Of a stretch of DNA of 45,832 bases, positions 1 to 8,850 are shown in pieces (positions within the stretch are counted from its first letter, which is position 1; the number at the start of each line of letters is the position of its first letter). This stretch comes from Adlercreutzia murintestinalis (GTDB lineage: Bacteria; Actinomycetota; Coriobacteriia; Coriobacteriales; Eggerthellaceae): the NCBI RefSeq assembly GCF_943192905.1, contig NZ_CALPCC010000018.1, positions 1-45,832 on the forward strand, read 5' to 3'. A program made the translations under genes and the position numbers. The notes beneath the pieces were generated by a model. It was not told where the DNA came from. It saw only the letters and a program-made list of their open reading frames with translations, and did not search any database.

Positions 1-1
1 C

Positions 2-566
<565 letters not shown>

Positions 567-598
567 GGTGGGAGCAGTACTACAGCCCGCAGCCCGCT

Positions 599-1228
599 TT
601 AGCGCGTACCAAAAATGCGGTCACCCGCATCGCCCAACCCGGGCACGATATAGGCATGCTCGTTGAGGCCTTCATCGACCGCCGCAACATAGATATCAAC
701 ATCAGGATGCGCCGCGCGCACCGCGTCAATGCCCCGAGGCGCTGCTACCAGATTCACCAAACGAATGTTGTTGCACCCACGCCGCTTGAGGCTATCAATA
801 GCATCCACTGCGCTGCCGCCCGTGGCGAGCATCGGATCAACCACCATGATGACTGAGCGCTCATACCCCTCGGGCATCTTGTAATAGTATTCCTCAGGAA
901 GATGCGTCTGCTCGTTGCGCACCAACCCGATATGCCCCACATGGGCAAAAGGCATGAGCTCAAGCAATCCGTCAACCATGCCAAGGCCCGCGCGCAAGAT
1001 GGGCACGATGGTGAAGAAGTCGTCTTTGAGCGCCGGGAACTCACCTAGGCAGATGGGCGTCTCAACGCTGATGAGATGCGTAGGGAAATCGCGCGTGATC
1101 TCGTAGCCCATCAGCAGAGATATCTCTCTCAGCAGCGTGCGGAACTCCGGAGAGGGCGTATCCTTGTCGCGCATCCGCGTGAGCTTCGCCTCAATGAGCG
1201 GATGAGAGATAACATGCAGACTTCCCAT
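599..1228 (-). CDS. upp: Uracil phosphoribosyltransferase
   Basis: This cytoplasmic enzyme makes UMP and pyrophosphate from uracil and PRPP in pyrimidine salvage. The protein is 209 residues, the normal length. It shows the PRPP-binding loop VDPMLATGGSA near residue 130, the early segment PILRAGLGM, and the C-terminal PGLGDAGDRIFGTR that closes the uracil pocket. The start is supported by AGGAAAGG about nine bases upstream. It is read alone, and the next gene on the same strand, a dehydrogenase, ends 57 bases upstream. All key motifs are present, so it should be functional. Confidence 0.97.
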   Translation of the reverse strand: MGSLHVISHPLIEAKLTRMRDKDTPSPEFRTLLREISLLMGYEITRDFPTHLISVETPICLGEFPALKDDFFTIVPILRAGLGMVDGLLELMPFAHVGHIGLVRNEQTHLPEEYYYKMPEGYERSVIMVVDPMLATGGSAVDAIDSLKRRGCNNIRLVNLVAAPRGIDAVRAAHPDVDIYVAAVDEGLNEHAYIVPGLGDAGDRIFGTR

Positions 1229-1285
1229 GCGTGCGCCTTTCCTGCGTATACGTACCGTCTGTATTCTACCGCGGATCGCGGGATA

Positions 1286-2038
1286 TTAGGTGTGCATATG
1301 GATGCCGCCATCCACCATGAACGATTGGCCGGTGAAGTAACCGCCCTCATCGCTCACCAGGAACACGATCAACGGCGCGCAATCCTCTTCTGTTGTGCCG
1401 ATGCGCCCTAATGGGCTCTTCGCTTCCAGGCTTTTCAAGGCTTGAGGCTGCGTCTCTCGGAAGAAGTCGGTCGCGATGATGGGCAGGAACACGTTCACCG
1501 TGATTCCGTACTTGCCCCATTCGCGAGCGCCCGTGCGCGTGATCGCGCGAATAGCCTCCTTGGCCATACCGTACGCGCCGAAACCTTCGTTGCCATCATA
1601 GCCCGCAGCTGATGCCGTGTTGATGATGCGGCCGTGCCCGCTTTCCTTGAGATACGGGAAGCACTCCTTCATGAACAACATGGTGGCCAACGCGCCGCTC
1701 TGGTACGCCGTCATAGCGTATTCGATATCGATATCCTGGATCTCACAATACGCCATGGACCCCTGCGCACAGTTGATAAGGATATCCACTCCACCGAACG
1801 CCTCAACGCACTGCGTGACCACGTTCTTGATCTGGTCCGGGTCGGTCACATCGCATGCCACCGGCAAGACGTCGGCCCCTTCAACCGCAAGCTCGGTTTT
1901 GAGCTCTTCGAGTTTCTCCATTCGGCGAGCGCATGCGCAGATCTTCGCGCCCTGCTCAGCGAGCACCTTCGCCAGCCCGCGGCCGACCCCCGAGCTCGCG
2001 CCGGTCACGATCGCCACTCTTCCTTCAAGCTTCTTCAT
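1286..2038 (-). CDS. Short-chain dehydrogenase/reductase (SDR)
   Basis: This is a classical SDR oxidoreductase that transfers hydride between NAD(P)H and a hydroxyl or carbonyl substrate. The cofactor motif TGASSGVGRGLA is near the N-terminus. The usual NNAG is NCAQ here. The catalytic Ser lies in IINTASAAG, and the YxxxK pair is YGMAK. The C-terminus ends in the typical GQSFMVDGG. I start it at the Met of MKKLEGRVAIVTGAS. An in-frame Met eleven codons earlier (2071) is possible, and neither has a strong ribosome binding site. The substrate cannot be read from sequence. Hydroxysteroid dehydrogenases of gut actinobacteria belong to the same superfamily, but nothing here shows that activity. 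Confidence 0.9.
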   Translation of the reverse strand: MKKLEGRVAIVTGASSGVGRGLAKVLAEQGAKICACARRMEKLEELKTELAVEGADVLPVACDVTDPDQIKNVVTQCVEAFGGVDILINCAQGSMAYCEIQDIDIEYAMTAYQSGALATMLFMKECFPYLKESGHGRIINTASAAGYDGNEGFGAYGMAKEAIRAITRTGAREWGKYGITVNVFLPIIATDFFRETQPQALKSLEAKSPLGRIGTTEEDCAPLIVFLVSDEGGYFTGQSFMVDGGIHMHT

Positions 2039-2123
2039 GTCATCACACCGTTTCTCGCTTGGCTGGTTCATCTGTTTCGACTATAGCATAGCGTCGAAAT
2101 GCCACCCTTGATGCCGAAATCGC

Positions 2124-3818
2124 TCATGCATCCGAAACCTGACCCTCACCTTCGAGCAGCGCGCGAGCATGAGCGATCGCCTCGTCGATGTGACCGCAGA
2201 AGTTGTCCTCGCCGATCAGATCGACGAATCCAGCATGCCGCATGGTTTTCATGGGCTGCTCGTTCACGTGCGAAAAGATCAACTTCACCCCATGCGCGTT
2301 GCAGTACTCGTAAAGATTCTCAAGCGCGTTCATACCCGACGCATCAAGCGATGGCACCCCACGCATCCGTATGATGAGATACTTGGTGAATGTTTTCACC
2401 GAAATGTCCGCGATACGCTCGGTCATGCCGAAGAACATCGGGCCGTTGATCTCATAGACGCGCACGCTCTTCGGCAACTCGCGCAGATGGGTGACCTCGG
2501 AGTTCTCGTCACAGTAGTATTTCCAGCCTTTGACTTCGGTCTCGTTGCTCATATCTTTCAGGAAGAGCACCACGCTGATCGTCATGCCCACGCCGATAGC
2601 TACCACCAAATCGAGCACGATGGTCAACGCGAAGGTGAGCAGCAAGATAGCAACAGCGCTTCTTGACGCTGTTTTGCAGAGATGGACGAAGTTGCGCCAA
2701 CCGCACATGTTGTAGGCCACGAAAAAGAGGATTGCCGCGATGGTTGGCATGGGAATGAGCGAGGCGAACGGCATCAGGAAAGCCAACACCGCAACGAGCA
2801 CGAGTGCGTGGACCATGCCTGCAATTGGGGTGCGGCCACCCGCTTTCACGTTCGCCGCCGTGCGGGCGATAGCACCTGTTGCTGGAATGCCGCCGAAAAG
2901 CACCGAGGCGATGTTACCAATGCCTTGCGCCACCAGTTCAGTGTTGGCGCGGTGATGCGAACTGATCATGGAGTCCGCCACCACGCACGAGAGTAGCGAT
3001 TCGATGGCAGCCAAAACAGCAATGGTGGCCCCATTGGCTATCTGCCTGCGAAAGAGGTCGAAATCGAGCTGCGGCAGATGAAATTCGGGCAGTGCGCCAC
3101 TGATGCTATAGAGATCGCCGATCGTGCTCACCTTGAGATCGAGACCGCCGACCAAAGCGATACCGACCAGAAGCGCCACCAACGAACTCGGGATGCGCTC
3201 CCCTATCTGCGGCACCTTCCGCCACGCGAACAGAATGACCAGACACACGGCACCCACCATGCACGCCTGCACGTTGATGGTTGCGATGTTGGCCGCCATC
3301 GCTGCAAGCTTGTCGGCGGTATGGACCACAACGACCCCATCAGGATACGTCAACCCAAGAAAACCCTTCAGTTGCCCAATGACAAGCGTGACCGCAATGC
3401 CCGCCGTAAAGCCCGTGGTAATAGTGAATGGCACGAAACGAATGATCGCCCCCAGCTTGAAGAGGCCCATCAACACGAGCAGAATGCCCGCGATGATGGT
3501 GGCGGCGATCAGACCTTCGATACCATCGGTTGCCACGATGCCCGCCACAATAGTGGCAAACGCTGCCGTAGGGCCAGATATCTGCACGCGACTGCCGCCG
3601 AGAAAAGCGATAAGGAACCCGGCGATGATGGCAGTGTAGAGGCCTTGTTCAGGCGTGACGCCCGATGCGATGCCTAAGGCGATAGAGAGCGGGAACGCCA
3701 CCACCGCAACCACGATACCGGCAACGATATCCCGAGGTATCTGCTCTTTGAGCTCTTCTGCACTGGAATGCTTGATGATACTGAATAGGATCGGTTTTAT
3801 CTTGTCACGCTGGTTCAT
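2124..3818 (-). CDS. SulP-family anion permease with STAS domain
   Basis: This is an inner-membrane transporter of the SLC26/SulP family, which moves sulfate, bicarbonate or related anions. The 564-residue protein begins with a soluble stretch, then IPRDIVAGIVVAVVAFPLS and about a dozen hydrophobic segments, including the family block around QISGPTAAFATIVAG. A cytoplasmic STAS domain ends it (about residues 440-540) with SLDASGMNALENL, the conserved loop that can be phosphorylated in STAS proteins. An open frame extends 55 codons further upstream, but I start at MNQRDKIKP, where AAAAGG lies about ten bases upstream. The transported anion is not predictable from sequence. Confidence 0.93.
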   Translation of the reverse strand: MNQRDKIKPILFSIIKHSSAEELKEQIPRDIVAGIVVAVVAFPLSIALGIASGVTPEQGLYTAIIAGFLIAFLGGSRVQISGPTAAFATIVAGIVATDGIEGLIAATIIAGILLVLMGLFKLGAIIRFVPFTITTGFTAGIAVTLVIGQLKGFLGLTYPDGVVVVHTADKLAAMAANIATINVQACMVGAVCLVILFAWRKVPQIGERIPSSLVALLVGIALVGGLDLKVSTIGDLYSISGALPEFHLPQLDFDLFRRQIANGATIAVLAAIESLLSCVVADSMISSHHRANTELVAQGIGNIASVLFGGIPATGAIARTAANVKAGGRTPIAGMVHALVLVAVLAFLMPFASLIPMPTIAAILFFVAYNMCGWRNFVHLCKTASRSAVAILLLTFALTIVLDLVVAIGVGMTISVVLFLKDMSNETEVKGWKYYCDENSEVTHLRELPKSVRVYEINGPMFFGMTERIADISVKTFTKYLIIRMRGVPSLDASGMNALENLYEYCNAHGVKLIFSHVNEQPMKTMRHAGFVDLIGEDNFCGHIDEAIAHARALLEGEGQVSDA

Positions 3819-4213
3819 GTGCAGTTTGCCTTTTGATTTCGCATTGGTATCGCTTGTTACGAGATGCCCTGCCGGTATTGACCTCAAGGGATATCTGGGC
3901 TCGCACGGTTTAGGCGCCTCCCATGCGTCGACCAGAGCGATCCTATGATGACACTTACGGTGAGAGCCTCTGTAATGTATCACAGGAACTCGCCTCTGCC
4001 ATCCAGATACCCCGGTTCATCGTTTTGCAACACGGCGTGATCAGTGTGCGCGCAGATCGGGATCCTTGAGCCTTGTGCCCTATTGTTTCAGTTTGGCTGC
4101 ATTTCAGGACAGGCCGGACGCGGTTGCTACAATGGGCGCATTCGGGCTGAAACGCCACGCAACGGCGTGATGGCCCCCGCTGACACCGCCCGCGAAGAGA
4201 CGCAGGAGCAGCC
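3819..4213. other. Divergent intergenic region, 395 bp
   Basis: This gap separates the SulP gene (minus) from the hydrolase (plus), so it should hold both promoters. Apart from a candidate extended -10 for the hydrolase, I see no gene, RNA or clear hairpin. Confidence 0.6.
4125..4133 (+). promoter_or_regulatory. Candidate extended -10 promoter for the hydrolase
   Basis: TGCTACAAT fits an extended -10 (TGN plus five of six -10 bases) and lies about 80 bases before the hydrolase start. No good -35 is visible, which is usual for extended -10 promoters. Confidence 0.35.
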
Positions 4214-5170
4214 ATGGCCGAGACGACAAAACCCATAGCACCCATGGAGATTGAATTCCCCTCATGGGATGGCACGAGTACCATCCATGCTTTGATCTGG
4301 CAGCCCGCTGGCACACCGCGCGGGATCGTACAGCTCATACACGGCATGTCGGAGCATATCGAGCGCTACGAGTCCTTCGCCCAGTTTTTGGCAGCGCACG
4401 GCTTCATCGTATGCGGACACGACCACATCGGTCATGGACACAGCGTCTCCAGCACTGATGAGCTCGGACACATGCCGGTAGAGCGCGGGGCGGATGTGCT
4501 CGTCGAGGATGTGGATACGCTACGCGCCATCGTCTCACGTGCCTTCTCGGACGATCTTCCCTATTTCATCTTCGGCCACTCCATGGGAAGCTTCACCTTG
4601 CGCGTATATCTGACGCGTCATGGCGAGGGCCTAGCGGGTGCTATCCTCTGCGGAACGGGGCACAAACCTAAGGTCGTATCCCTTGCAGGCAATGCGTTAG
4701 CGCATCTGGGCGCCAAAGTGCGCGGCGAACGAGAGAAGAGCGAGCTGATCCACGCTATGGCAGACGGCGCCTTCTCGCGCGCCATAGACGACCCGCGCAC
4801 CGAGTTCGACTGGATTTCGGCGAACCAGGATAACGTTGATGACTATATCGCCGACGATCTCAACGGGTTCCCATTCACGCTGGGGGGCTATGCGTCGCTT
4901 ACCCGCCTCACCCTGCTCGCCGCCTCTCTGGAGCTGGCCAAGCGCATACCGAACGATGTGCCGCTGCTGTTCATCGCGGGTGCGAAAGACCCCGTGGGCG
5001 AAAACGGACGAGGCGTCACGGCCGCGGCCGACCTCATGCGCAGAGCTGGCGCGGAAGACGTGGAGATCATCCTCTACGATGGCATGCGTCACGAGATTCT
5101 CAACGAAAAGGACGCCCAGCTGGTCTTCGATGATGTTCTCGCATGGATCGAAGCGGTCATCGCGCTGTAG
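4214..5170 (+). CDS. Alpha/beta hydrolase, monoacylglycerol-lipase type
   Basis: This 318-residue serine hydrolase is of the Hydrolase_4 (lysophospholipase/monoglyceride lipase) type. The nucleophile elbow is GHSMG (Ser near residue 123). The oxyanion region is IHGMSEHIERY, and HDHIGHGHS is typical of this family. The acid is probably Asp in AGAKDPVGENG and the catalytic His is in YDGMRHEIL. There is no signal peptide, so it should act in the cytoplasm. AGGAG lies seven bases before the ATG. It probably hydrolyses glycerides, lysophospholipids or small esters, and the true substrate is unknown. It is read alone. Confidence 0.92.
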   Translation: MAETTKPIAPMEIEFPSWDGTSTIHALIWQPAGTPRGIVQLIHGMSEHIERYESFAQFLAAHGFIVCGHDHIGHGHSVSSTDELGHMPVERGADVLVEDVDTLRAIVSRAFSDDLPYFIFGHSMGSFTLRVYLTRHGEGLAGAILCGTGHKPKVVSLAGNALAHLGAKVRGEREKSELIHAMADGAFSRAIDDPRTEFDWISANQDNVDDYIADDLNGFPFTLGGYASLTRLTLLAASLELAKRIPNDVPLLFIAGAKDPVGENGRGVTAAADLMRRAGAEDVEIILYDGMRHEILNEKDAQLVFDDVLAWIEAVIAL

Positions 5171-5215
5171 GCACGAGGGCTCCACAATCCCAGCTCAGTC
5201 TCTCCCTAACACTTA

Positions 5216-5354
5216 GAGCTAGAGGAAGAGGCACGAAACTCTCCCCTTGGGACGCCAGCGGGCACTCGACGCAGAGGGGTACCTCGCCGAAATCCGTGTG
5301 CGCGAGGAATCCACCCTCTACCACCTCTTTGAGCAGAAGGAAACGGAGGTTGAG
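5216..5354 (-). pseudogene. C-terminal fragment of an HxlR-family regulator
   Basis: Read on the minus strand this stretch gives LLLKEVVEGGFLAHTDFGEV followed by LCVECPLASQGESFVPL. This matches the wing and last helix of HxlR-type winged-helix regulators, usually KELVEDGFL...GEISLRVEYTLTPQGESFVPLL. No start or recognition helix remains. The same segment of a second HxlR gene is found at 15507-15837, and the two are clearly related but diverged. The fragment lies between the hydrolase and the YdcF-like gene and is not expected to be expressed. Confidence 0.6.
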
Positions 5355-5389
5355 AAGTACGATGGGGTGATGCGGGTGCTTCTCACATA

Positions 5390-6226
5390 TCAGTCATCCG
5401 TAACGTTGCCCGACCCATTCAGATCGATCGGCTCTCCGCCGAACGTGGGCGGCGCGTCGATGGCCACCTTCACCAGATCCTTGGAGCGAGCCGGTATCTC
5501 ACGAATATCCCATATGAGTTGCTGGGCGAAAACATGGCCCTCAGCTGGCACTCCTACCGCCTCAAGTCCCAAACCCAATGCGTCATACAAGGCGCGATAG
5601 AGGTGATACTTCTGAGTGGAGACGATGATGCGCTCAGCACCGAACACGTTCTTCGCGCGATGCATGGTTTCGTAGGTGGAAAAGCCGGCGTGATCACAAA
5701 AGACATCTTCGGCAGGAACTCCAGCATCGATGGCATACTGCTTCATAGCACGCACTTCATCGTATTCGGCGGTTCCATGGTCTCCGCTCATGATGATCTT
5801 GGGAGCCGCACCACGTTCGTAGAGGTCGATGGCGTTATCCAACCTGTCTTGGAGCACCCACGAAGGCGCACCATCAGGGTTTACCTGTGCGCCCAAAACG
5901 ATGATCGCATCCGCATCATGAGCAGACGCCTCTTCGACGGTCGTGATGACTTGGGATGCTTTGCCGATGACGAGGGCATTCGTGATCCCGAAAAAAACGA
6001 TCGCCACCAAGACGCATATGCCGCAAGCAACCAGAACCGCTTTCAGGCGTTTGCGTTTCGGGGTTGGTCGCTCGATACGTTGTTCGGCTGGTTGAGCGAC
6101 CGGCTCATGGAGTGGCGGCGAACCCCAATGAACCTCCGACGCGCACCCACACGTTGCTTTCGGACTTGAATCCTGGCGCATTGACGCCACATCCTTTTCT
6201 GTAGAAAAGCCGTTCATAGCGCCCAT
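5390..6226 (-). CDS. SanA/YdcF-family membrane protein (DUF218)
   Basis: This is a single-pass membrane protein whose C-terminal domain belongs to the DUF218 (SanA/YdcF/ElyC) family, which is linked to cell-envelope functions in other bacteria. After a polar N-terminal stretch with a Cys pair (CGCA), a basic PKRKRLKAV precedes one transmembrane helix. The outer domain then begins DADAIIVLGAQVNPDGAPS, with IIMSGDHG, the typical segment EVRAMKQYAIDAGV and IIVSTQKYHLYRA. The start is uncertain. ATG at 6226 or 6217 is more plausible than a TTG at 6310. The enzymatic reaction, if any, is unknown. Confidence 0.85.
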   Translation of the reverse strand: MGAMNGFSTEKDVASMRQDSSPKATCGCASEVHWGSPPLHEPVAQPAEQRIERPTPKRKRLKAVLVACGICVLVAIVFFGITNALVIGKASQVITTVEEASAHDADAIIVLGAQVNPDGAPSWVLQDRLDNAIDLYERGAAPKIIMSGDHGTAEYDEVRAMKQYAIDAGVPAEDVFCDHAGFSTYETMHRAKNVFGAERIIVSTQKYHLYRALYDALGLGLEAVGVPAEGHVFAQQLIWDIREIPARSKDLVKVAIDAPPTFGGEPIDLNGSGNVTDD

Positions 6227-6303
6227 GATAGCAAATAGCCATCTCTGCACAGGACTGTTGCACTTCGCCTGCCGAAAAGCATTGCACCGGCGACAATAGA
6301 ACA

Positions 6304-6332
6304 GTGACAATAGGGTCAGGTCATTCTGTCAC
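6304..6332 (-). repeat. REP-like 29-bp element, copy 1
   Basis: This 29-base element has GTGACA and TGTCAC at its ends, so the tips can pair. It lies one base beyond the stop of the GNAT gene. It matches the element at 8551-8579 in 27 of 29 positions when read on the opposite strand. The second copy overlaps a REP-associated transposase remnant, which supports a REP identity. Confidence 0.65.
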
Positions 6333-6333
6333 G

Positions 6334-6987
6334 CTAAGGCGCTTGATACAAACGCACCGTTACTCCATCGCTATCCGTCACATCGCCTCGATATTTCCAG
6401 CCAAACCGCTCGTAGAGGCCAACGTGGTCGGTAATGAGATAGAGCTCATCTCGACCCAGGCGATGCGCCTCGCTCCCCGCATGCTCAACCAGTCGCCGAG
6501 CCAACCCTCGACCGCGATGCTCTTCCTCAACAAAGAGCGCACAGAGATTTGGAGCAAGGTCGGGATGATCATGGAAATCGTTCTCAATAATCCCACATCC
6601 CGCAATGATGCGGCCTGATTCCGCGTTACCGAGCCGCACGATGTACCACTGAGGAACCGAATCCGCGCAATGCACGCTCCCCTCGATGCTTTTCTGATAA
6701 GCCTCAACTGGAATATCCCATTTTGACGAAAACCACTCGGCAGCCTCACCGATCATAGCGGGGTTCTCGGACAACCGCCAAATACGGACACCCATCGCCT
6801 CTTCGATGAGAGCGTTTGCGATTCCCAAAGCCTGAATTCTGCGCTGAGCCAAAGTTATTTGCGACTTCAATCGGTCGGCGTTCTCCTTTTCGCTCAAAGC
6901 ACGAACGGTTTCTCGGAGCTTGTGCAGGATCGAGCCGATCTGCCGCTTTGCTTCAAGAAGCTCATCCTCTGAATAATTTGACGGCAT
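6334..6987 (-). CDS. GNAT acetyltransferase with helical N-terminal domain
   Basis: This 217-residue protein has two parts. Residues 5-70 form a charged, probably helical segment (EAKRQIGSILHKLRETVRAL and following) of unknown role. The rest is a GNAT N-acetyltransferase domain, in which acetyl-CoA donates to an amine. The CoA loop is EEHRGRGLARRLVEHA, preceded by the strand NLCALFV. LYERFGWKYRGDV is typical of the end of the fold. I start at MPSNYSEDELL because GAGGAAG lies about seven bases upstream, and longer frames have no such site. The substrate is unknown. The gene is flanked by a second, different GNAT gene. Confidence 0.88.
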   Translation of the reverse strand: MPSNYSEDELLEAKRQIGSILHKLRETVRALSEKENADRLKSQITLAQRRIQALGIANALIEEAMGVRIWRLSENPAMIGEAAEWFSSKWDIPVEAYQKSIEGSVHCADSVPQWYIVRLGNAESGRIIAGCGIIENDFHDHPDLAPNLCALFVEEEHRGRGLARRLVEHAGSEAHRLGRDELYLITDHVGLYERFGWKYRGDVTDSDGVTVRLYQAP

Positions 6988-7069
6988 GGATCTTCCTCTC
7001 ATAGCTACACTCTCAGCTCGGTTCCTCTCCAGCATGTGCTGTTCGTTCACGATCCGATTTGATGTTGTC

Positions 7070-7558
7070 CTAGCGCAGCTGCTTCTCCATCTTCTCATAG
7101 ACCAGTTTCACGCCATCATCAAACTCGATCACGCCGTGCCCAACGGTCTTGTACCCCCTGCGCTCGTATAAGCAAGCCGCTGACAGCGACGCATCAATGC
7201 AAGCAACATCGTAGTCGGCCGCTATTTTCTCTTCCAGCCGATCGATGATGAGCGTCCCGCACCCTCTGCCTTGAAACGCAGGGTGAACATACACACCGGT
7301 AATGTGGTTGTCATCGTAGCAGCCTGTTCCCACCACGTTTCCCGCATCATCGAGCGCAACTCCCATATTCCCTGAAGCGATTCCCTCTCTCACATGCTCA
7401 AGACAATGAAGGTTGCAGAAGAAATCAACGACCGTTTGAGGATAGTATTTCGGATAAATTGCGCGGATCGTGGTTTGCAGCACATTATGAATAGCCCCGG
7501 CATGCTCATCTGTCGCCGGCGCGTATCGCATTGCATAGGTTCGCGAGGAATGGGGCAT
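7070..7558 (-). CDS. GNAT acetyltransferase
   Basis: This small single-domain GNAT enzyme shows ITGVYVHPAFQGRGCGTLII, which is the acetyl-CoA binding motif A, and ends with the CLYERRGYKTVGHG segment common in the family. The start is uncertain: the ATG at 7558 directly follows the TAA of the broken DUF3788 gene, while Mets at 7570 and 7531 are also in frame. The close coupling to the upstream remnant suggests it was once the second gene of a pair. The substrate is unknown. Confidence 0.87.
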   Translation of the reverse strand: MPHSSRTYAMRYAPATDEHAGAIHNVLQTTIRAIYPKYYPQTVVDFFCNLHCLEHVREGIASGNMGVALDDAGNVVGTGCYDDNHITGVYVHPAFQGRGCGTLIIDRLEEKIAADYDVACIDASLSAACLYERRGYKTVGHGVIEFDDGVKLVYEKMEKQLR

Positions 7559-7559
7559 C

Positions 7560-7804
7560 TTAACGCTCATCCTTTCCAAGGATCACCATGAACCCGAAGC
7601 GACCTTCCTTCGCATACAGTGCGCAGAGCGTTTTCCCACCACGACGGTACTTGTATTCCAAGTCCCAGGCTTTGCCGCCGCTGCCCCATGTCCTGTCCAT
7701 CTCGTATTGGTCGTCAATGCGCTCGCAGAACTGCATCCAGAGATCATATCGCAACTCATCAAAAGACCGGCAAGTCGCTCTTCGTATGACTGATCGTCGC
7801 TCAT
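7560..7804 (-). pseudogene. Frameshifted, shortened DUF3788 gene
   Basis: The ribosome binding site GGAGG sits six bases before an ATG at 7804 that opens the frame MSDDQSYEERLAGL. That frame soon leaves the family sequence. Family-like sequence (DELRYDLWMQFCERI, LEYKYRRGGKTLCALYAKEG, FMVILGKDER) continues in the neighbouring frame. One missing T in a short T run would join them as AGL-FDEL. The protein also stops after GKDER, where relatives usually carry another 40-50 residues. I infer a gene broken by one indel and a lost 3' end. The function of DUF3788 is unknown. Confidence 0.7.
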
Positions 7805-7838
7805 CGCAATCCTCCATCATGAAAAGAGTCGCAACAAG

Positions 7839-7868
7839 AGGGTCAGGCCACTTGGCCCCGTTGTCACC
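7839..7868. repeat. Degenerate REP-like element
   Basis: Between the DUF3788 remnant and yxeA-like gene, AGGGTCAGGCC and GGCCCCGTTGTCAC resemble the two halves of the 29-bp elements at 6304 and 8551. The match is partial, so this is a weak call. Confidence 0.3.
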
Positions 7869-7908
7869 TTGTCATCATTGTAAAGGAACAAGGATACTGG
7901 CATGCCAC

Positions 7909-8280
7909 CTAGTTGAGAGCCTCTGCAACATTGGACGGAAGCGCATCTTCTGGGATTTCCGACCATCCAACAACCCCGCGAAACGGTTGAAGATCCAATT
8001 TCAAAAAAGCATCCTGGCGAAGTTCTCGAGAGGCGCCGAAGTCTATTTCAACCCTATCGTCCGTCGCGTTAACCGCCTCAAGTTTGTACAGATACGGTTC
8101 GCTAGTCCCGAAGTTGATAAGTCCACCGCTCGGCTCATTCTTGGAGAGGCAAGCGTTATCGATCTTGACGTAGTAGTCGCCAGCTAAGAGCAGATTTGTC
8201 GTCGATACAGCAAAAAGAAGGGCCGCTGCCAATCCGACAACAGCAATTGCCGAGATCGCCATTGCTATTTTCTTGTTCAT
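7909..8280 (-). CDS. YxeA-family (DUF1093) exported protein
   Basis: This 123-residue protein starts MNKKIAMAISAIAVVG with one hydrophobic helix (residues 5-30), an uncleaved anchor or signal peptide. It is followed by the YxeA fold: GDYYVKIDNACL, YLYKLEAV, DFGASRELRQDAFLKL and RGVVGWSEIPEDALP. AAGGAGA lies eight bases before the ATG. Members are small secreted or membrane-attached proteins. YxeA-like genes often lie beside bacteriocin or ABC-transporter genes, but here the neighbours are remnants. The molecular role is unknown. Confidence 0.85.
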   Translation of the reverse strand: MNKKIAMAISAIAVVGLAAALLFAVSTTNLLLAGDYYVKIDNACLSKNEPSGGLINFGTSEPYLYKLEAVNATDDRVEIDFGASRELRQDAFLKLDLQPFRGVVGWSEIPEDALPSNVAEALN

Positions 8281-8379
8281 GGGTCATTCTCCTTGGTCGT
8301 TTTGATCCATGAAGCGATGATGCCGTTGCGGTACCGCGACCGCCATCGATTTGCCTTACTGCTCTCTAACGTTTTTGAA

Positions 8380-8567
8380 AGGCGATGCAGTGATGCGCCT
8401 CCTACTGAAAGAACTGCTCGGACACCGCATGTGGAACTGGAGTCTGTAGAAGATGCGGAACAGGGGTCGGTTCCGCCCCAAATGGTCTATCAGTTCAACA
8501 GATCAAACGAGTAACAGGCATTGGCAGAGGAATAATATATCGAGCAAAATGTGACACAACGACCTGA
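8380..8567 (+). pseudogene. C-terminal remnant of a REP-associated tyrosine transposase
   Basis: In one plus frame this region ends NGLSVQQIKRVTGIGRGIIY then RAKCDTTT and stop. This is the characteristic C-terminal HTH of REP-associated (IS200/IS605-type) Y1 transposases. Upstream, the phrase DAVMRLLLKEL in a different frame could be an earlier piece. The HUH catalytic domain is gone. The stop falls within the 29-bp REP-like element, the arrangement expected for a RAYT gene and its REP. Confidence 0.55.
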
Positions 8568-8579
8568 CCCTATTGTCAC
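8551..8579 (+). repeat. REP-like 29-bp element, copy 2
   Basis: This element has GTGACA...TGTCAC ends and contains GACCTGACCCTATTGTCAC. It matches copy 1 in 27 of 29 positions but lies in the opposite orientation. A shortened second version (TTGACCCTATTGCCAC) follows at once at 8580-8595 and abuts the truncated aldo/keto reductase. This suggests the junction arose through this element. Confidence 0.65.
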
Positions 8580-8597
8580 TTGACCCTATTGCCACTT

Positions 8598-8831
8598 AAT
8601 ACAGAGCTGCTCGCCGATCCTGTGTTCGCTGCTATCGCTGCGACGCACGGGGTCTCTTTACCACAGGTCATCTTGCGGTGGAACCTACAGCGTGGCGTCG
8701 TGGTGATTCCCGGGTCGAGCAACCCTGCCCACATCCGCGAGGATGCGAGCGTTTACGATTTTGAGTTGAGCAATGCGGAGATGGCTCGCATCGCAGCACT
8801 GAACCGCGACGAGAAGCACGACTGGTACTAG
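8598..8831 (+). pseudogene. Aldo/keto reductase, C-terminal remnant
   Basis: The last ~77 residues of an NADPH-dependent aldo/keto reductase remain: VSLPQVILRWNLQRGVVVIP, GSSNPAHIRED (the NADP-binding end of the TIM barrel) and [17 protein letters not shown]. The catalytic Asp-Tyr-Lys-His half is missing, and the break coincides with the duplicated REP-like sequence. The remnant ends 19 bases before the acetyltransferase start, so the two were probably once co-transcribed. Confidence 0.85.
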
Positions 8832-8850
8832 AGGGTTTGGAGGGTGGAAG

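Noticed and set aside
5519..6169. 216-codon plus-strand frame
   Set aside because: It is antisense to the SanA/YdcF-like gene, which has clear family motifs.
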